Source: Excoecaria cochinchinensis (lineage: Eukaryota; Streptophyta; Magnoliopsida; Malpighiales; Euphorbiaceae). Taken from it: 64,000 nt of DNA. Position numbers and translations under genes: made by a program. This document shows positions 60,248 to 64,000 of this stretch, in pieces. The stretch spans positions 28,729,001 to 28,793,000 of the forward strand of contig CANTUQ010000101.1 in assembly GCA_947683425.1 (NCBI GenBank). Reading direction: 5' to 3'. The notes below the pieces were generated by a model. The model did not search any database and was not told the origin of the DNA. It saw nothing but the letters and a program-made list of their open reading frames with translations. Position 1 is the stretch's first letter; every line of letters begins with the position of its first letter.

Positions 60248-61927
60248 TTAACCTATCTTTAAATTATCAGGTGATTGCATACTCATTAACCTTATATCTT
60301 CAATCAAACGATTCAGATTACTAGAAGATGATCCACCTTCATTCACACTCTTTCTTGCCAATTCTGCCATCCTAGCCGATGATTTCGCAAACTCTTCTCT
60401 CCTATCCACCATCAGATCATTCACCATTTTCTCAACAATTCTTCTATCACAAACATCCTTCATATCCAATCCTAACTTCCAAACCTCACTAACAAACCTA
60501 CTATTCACTTGCTGATCAGCAAAATAAGGCCAACAAATCATAGGAACACTAGCCACTATGCTCTCCAAAGTAGAGTTCCATCCACTATGTGTTAAAAACC
60601 CACCAACTGCCTTGTGTGCTAAAACCTCCTCCTGAGGTGCCCATTTCACAACATATCCATTTTCCTTAGGACCATCCTGAAGCTCTTCAGGAATTTTCTC
60701 GAGCTCACCGTTCAAATTGGTAACAGAATCAGGCCTTATAACCCATAGGAACCGTGTCTTGCTATTAACAATGCCATGCCATAATTCCATCAGCTCATCT
60801 ATTGATGTCAGTGTAATGCTTCCAAAGCTTACATAGAGTACTGATTGGAAAGGCTGATTATCAAGCCATGTGATGCAGCTTCTGTCCACTTGCCATAGAC
60901 TATTAGAGGATTGTTGGTGTCCTTCCTTAGTACTTGTGGTGCTTAATTTTGTTCTTAAGAACTCGTGGAGAGGTCCAATCGAGTAAGTTTTTGGGCAATG
61001 ATTACGGATTTCAGATAGAATCGGTCCTTCCAGGTCTTCAAATGTGTTGAGGATGAGGGCTTGTGCTTGAGAAGATCGCCTTGTCTCATTCATTAATATC
61101 TGAAGAGAACAGTCTTCTATGTCATTTACTCTGCAGAAGCTTGGAAGATCTCTGCACCTGAGAAAGCTTTCCATTCCTGGAACTTTTGTTATGATCCTTT
61201 CCAAGTCTTCTTTTCCTGAAATTTCAGGATTAGGATCTTCTAATTTAGAAATATGTCCTCTCTTAACCAGAGTTGTTAGATTCAAATCCTAGATATATGA
61301 AGCATTTTAAATATTTGGAGGAACTATTTGCTCTCATTTGTGAATCTGTCTTGTACGAATTTGAAATAGTTGCCAGTTTCATATTCAAATGACTATAGAA
61401 AGAAAAATAAAGAAATATGTTCATATACCTTTGACAGGAAGTTCGCAGGCATCAATCATGTCCCGAATACAAAAGTAAACCCAAAAGGAGCAAGCGCTAC
61501 TGGTACGAAAATGAACAACTGGAATCCTGAGCTCATTTGCAACATAAAAAATAAACCTCAGGACCCCATCTACAATAATGCAGTTCACTGGTGGACTACT
61601 TTCCATCAAAATGGTTTTAAAAACAGGTTTTGTATTCAAATCCATAGACTCAAATATATCACTCATCCTGTTAACTAAACTTGAGTGATCTGTAGGTAGA
61701 AAATCAGGAAGGGTTTTGCATTGGAATCCTGGATATTTGTTAAAACGAGAATGAAAATCTGTAAAATTGGCGAGACGGTTATGGTTGTGATGAGTGGTTA
61801 TGAAGGTAACTTTAAGACCAGCAAGGCTTAAAATCTCAGCTAGCTTAAGCATGGAGTTGATATGGCCTTGCAGTGGAAAAGGAAAGATTAGTACATGAGG
61901 AATAGGAAGATTTGGCTGTTTCTCCAT
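60248..61927 (-). CDS. UDP-glycosyltransferase, UGT709-like (488 aa)
   Basis: Minus-strand exons 61429-61927 and 60248-61215 join through a 213-bp phase-1 intron to 488 codons. The acceptor TTTCAG|GA at 61215 is chosen because it gives LPVKGKEDLERI, matching the family. Coding-like frame upstream of it is intron. Start 61927 has the strong context AAAAATGG; upstream in-frame codons are non-ATG. The catalytic His is H22 (FPLQGHINSM) and the Asp is D120 (CIIVDGVLRF). The PSPG box spans 358-401 (WAPQEEVLAH to YFADQ) with all sugar-binding residues. HVLIFPFPLQGHINSMLK and VPGMESFLRCRDLPSFCR are typical of UGT709, whose Catharanthus member glucosylates 7-deoxyloganetic acid. Here the acceptor is unknown; UGT709 genes also exist in plants without iridoids. 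It lies in opposite orientation to the two UGT76-like genes. Confidence 0.94.
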
Positions 61928-61965
61928 TTTTCTTCTTGCAAATTTCCCCACTCAAAGAAGTTGGG

Positions 61966-61973
61966 TTTTTATA
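61966..61973 (-). promoter_or_regulatory. TATA-like box of the UGT709-like gene
   Basis: TATAAAAA on the minus strand, about 40 bp before the start codon, implying a very short leader. Confidence 0.5.
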
Positions 61974-62419
61974 CAGATTTTAGAATAATAAGCTAAGATA
62001 TGATTGATATTTTCGAAAAAAAATGATGAGGTCTCACAGCTATGCATATTTGTCTACGTTGCACGGATACGGATACCGATAAGGGAATACGATACGGTAC
62101 GATAAGGAAATACGGCAAAATTTTAAAAATAAAGATACGATATACGATAATTAAAAATTAATAATAATATAAGTTTTTTTCATTTTAGTAAAATTAAAAC
62201 TGATAAGATTGCTCGGTTTTTCTCAAATTTCAAAATTCAAAATTCAATTTAAAAATATAAGAATATTTTCTTCTTTACAAAAAAAAAAAAACATTTTGAG
62301 TGTCTTCCTCAATCAATCCCCTTATTTGCCAACTTTCCTTTTTACCTGCCAACCAAACAGCCCTTTCCACTTCTAAAATCTCATTTAAGGCAATCCAACG
62401 GTCCACATTCCATCTCCTT
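61974..62419. other. Intergenic region with a dispersed-repeat fragment
   Basis: At 62053 onward, GTTGCACGGATACGGATACC and several GATACG units resemble the end of a common plant MITE family. No partner end was found. The rest is AT-rich. Confidence 0.4.
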
Positions 62420-62441
62420 CACTACAAGAATTTTGTAAAAT

Positions 62442-63178
62442 AGCAAGGGAAAAATAGCAAGGGAAATTTTTCCGTTGCTAAATAGCAACGGAAAGTTAAT
62501 TCCGTTGCTATTTAGCAACGGAAATTTTTTTCCCTTGCTATTTTCTGTCATGTTTCTCAGCTATAGCAACGGAAATTATTTTCGAAAATTTCGGTCGCTA
62601 AAAGACGAGGGAAAGATTGGCGCGTAAATTTAGCAACGGCTATTAGCAACGGAAATGAAACCCGTTGCAAAAAATGCCGCGAAAAAAATGCGGGAACAGA
62701 AAATAGCAACGGAAAAAATTTTCCGTTGCTAATTAGCAACGGATATTGTATTCCGTTGCTAAATTAGCAACAGAATATAATTTCCGTTGCTAATTTAGCA
62801 ACGGAATTGAATTCCGTTGCTAATTTAGCAACGGAATACAATTTCCGTTGCTAAATACGTGGGTTAAAAAAATTATGTCATAAAATAGCAAGGGAAACAG
62901 ATTCCGTTGCTAAATAGCAACGGAATCAAGTTTCCGTTGCTATTTTACTAAATTTTTTTTTATTATTTTTATTTTAATTTGGACCTCAAATAGCAACGGA
63001 ATCTTATTTCCGTTGCTAATTTAGCAACGGAATATTAATTCCGTTGCTACGTTAGCAACGAAATATGATTTCCGTTGCTAAAAAGCAACGAAAATCTGAT
63101 TCCGTTGCTAAATAGCAACGGAAATAAGATTCCGTTGCTATTTTAGGTACGGAAAATTATTTCCGTTGCTACGTTGCT
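62442..63178. repeat. CACTA subterminal repeats: TAGCAACGGAA and its inverse
   Basis: About 13 exact GCAACGG and 16 exact CCGTTGC heptamers, plus AGCAAGGG and GCAACGAAA variants. They mostly alternate orientation so that adjacent units pair as TAGCAACGGAAT / ATTCCGTTGCTA hairpins. These are the expected multiple binding sites for the element's TNPA-like protein. Confidence 0.92.
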
Positions 63179-63239
63179 AGATTTAATAAAAAGATCGGGC
63201 CAGTTTTTACCCTCTTCTTCTCTTTCCAAACCTACCCGA

Positions 63240-63650
63240 AAAGCTAACCTAAAATCGCTGCATCCAATCTCCGATCTCCCACTCGTTTGCGCCGCCTCCC
63301 TCGTCGCCGATCGGTCCCTAATCGCCGCTCGCTCCAACCCGCCGTAGCAGGTCAAGTGTCGCCGGTGTTGCTGCCTTTAGAGCCGTCTCCCTCGCTGAAA
63401 ACATCGATCGCATTTGGTCGCCCCTCGCGTCTCGTCTCTCATCGCCGTCGCCGCTCGCAACCGCACCGCCGTTCACCCGACCCCGACGTAGCAGGGCAAG
63501 TCTCGCCACTGCTGCTGCATCTACATCCGTCTCCCTCGCGTGCTTTCAGAATGCTGTGGTCGCCCGTCGCGTCTCCACTCTGTTCGCCGTCGCCACTCGT
63601 CCTCATCGCCGTTGCCACTCGCCCTCCGGTCACCAGCAACCACGTTTAAG
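63240..63650 (+). other. GC-rich duplicated block, probable first exon of the CACTA element
   Basis: CpG-rich sequence with an imperfect 144-bp direct duplication (about 63300-63443 and 63444-63587), marked by GTAGCAGG at 63344 and 63488. The unit is a multiple of three, so the open frame 63287-63649 carries a 48-residue repeat (VAGQVSP twice). It ends next to GTTAG, a possible donor. It is probably an untranslated or non-conserved first exon; no domain is recognised. Confidence 0.4.
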
Positions 63651-64000
63651 GTTAGTTTTATTCCCTAATTGCTTCAAAATTATACTGTTTAAGGTTAATG
63701 TGTATATGGTTTATTGATTGTGATTTCATTGTCTGATTATGGTTCTTGAATTCCAAGTTCCTGTCTTCGTGAACAACACATTTCCATTCATTAGTGATGT
63801 TTTTGCTTGATATGGTGTGCATGCTGGAGGGTTGGGCAGGAGACCACTACAAATTCTTAATTTACAGAATACTGATTACAGAATGCTAGGATTTTTTAGA
63901 ACATGTAGAGCATCAATCCAGTGATAGATTGAAATATGCAGATTTGAGCATGCTGCAAACAGATACTGCTATTGGAAAATCTTAATCTTCTTCGAATTCA

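Larger units (their letters stand above)
62420..64000 (+). mobile_element. CACTA (En/Spm) transposon, one end; continues beyond window
   Basis: Starts with the diagnostic terminus CACTACAAGAA at 62420-62430. It is followed by a dense subterminal repeat array (62442-63178) and then a GC-rich block ending in a splice-donor-like AAG|GTTAG (63650). This is the standard layout of a CACTA 5' end: terminal repeat, subterminal repeats, first exon. The transposase region and other end are outside the window. Confidence 0.8.

Noticed and set aside
61216..61285. Upstream extension of UGT709-like exon 2
   Set aside because: No ATG. The TTTCAG acceptor at 61216-61221 restores the family sequence and correct phase, so this part is intron.
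62442..63178. CRISPR-like look of regularly spaced short repeats
   Set aside because: Repeats alternate orientation, spacers are AT-rich and variable, the host is a plant, and a CACTA terminus lies directly upstream.

Overview
The window is nuclear DNA of a flowering plant, most likely a eudicot. It is strongly AT-rich. The genes have short introns with GT..AG borders. The gene families are plant ones: family-1 UDP-glycosyltransferases with the PSPG box, a class I small heat-shock protein, a plant guanylyl-cyclase-1-like gene and a filament-like plant protein remnant. Much of the remaining DNA is plant transposons and MITEs. I see no rRNA, tRNA or CRISPR array.

Layout. 1-1676: last three exons of a GC1-like gene (+). 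1.7-22 kb: gene-poor, with E2F-type sites, an unidentified short reading frame at 10364, and a deleted Copia-type LTR element on the minus strand (11655-16985) carrying a nested hAT-type MITE. A solo-LTR-like block and repeated CGTTTTCTGACA-type motifs follow. 22.4-27.2 kb: two tandem five-exon paralogues of an uncharacterised plant family. 27-32.5 kb: intergenic, with a second copy of the solo-LTR-like block. 32.5-33.2 kb: class I sHSP (-) with TATA box and heat-shock element. 34.1-34.7 kb: broken filament-like protein fragment (-). 35.7-36.6 kb: AT-rich minisatellite built on an 11-bp unit. 39.5-41.1 and 46.3-48.0 kb: two UGT76-like genes (+) separated by MITEs. 49.2 kb: an orphan first coding exon. 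49.6-57.1 kb: a decayed, nearly full-length Copia element of the same family as the first. 58-60 kb: a complex of inverted repeats with a nested hAT-type element. 60.2-61.9 kb: a UGT709-like gene (-). 62.4 kb to the end: terminal part of a CACTA (En/Spm) transposon with a dense subterminal repeat array and a GC-rich first-exon-like block.

How it fits together. The three glycosyltransferases form a loose cluster for small-molecule glucosylation. Some UGT76 and UGT709 members in other plants act on iridoids, but substrates cannot be read from this sequence. The two Copia relatives share an unusual untranslated region packed with CACGTG (G-box) motifs. These are repeatedly followed at fixed distance by CCAAT, in the same orientation relative to each element. 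This is the most distinctive non-genic structure in the window. Exon borders come from splice consensus, frame and paralogy, without transcripts. Transposon family calls rest on terminal repeats, target-site duplications and recognisable protein fragments.
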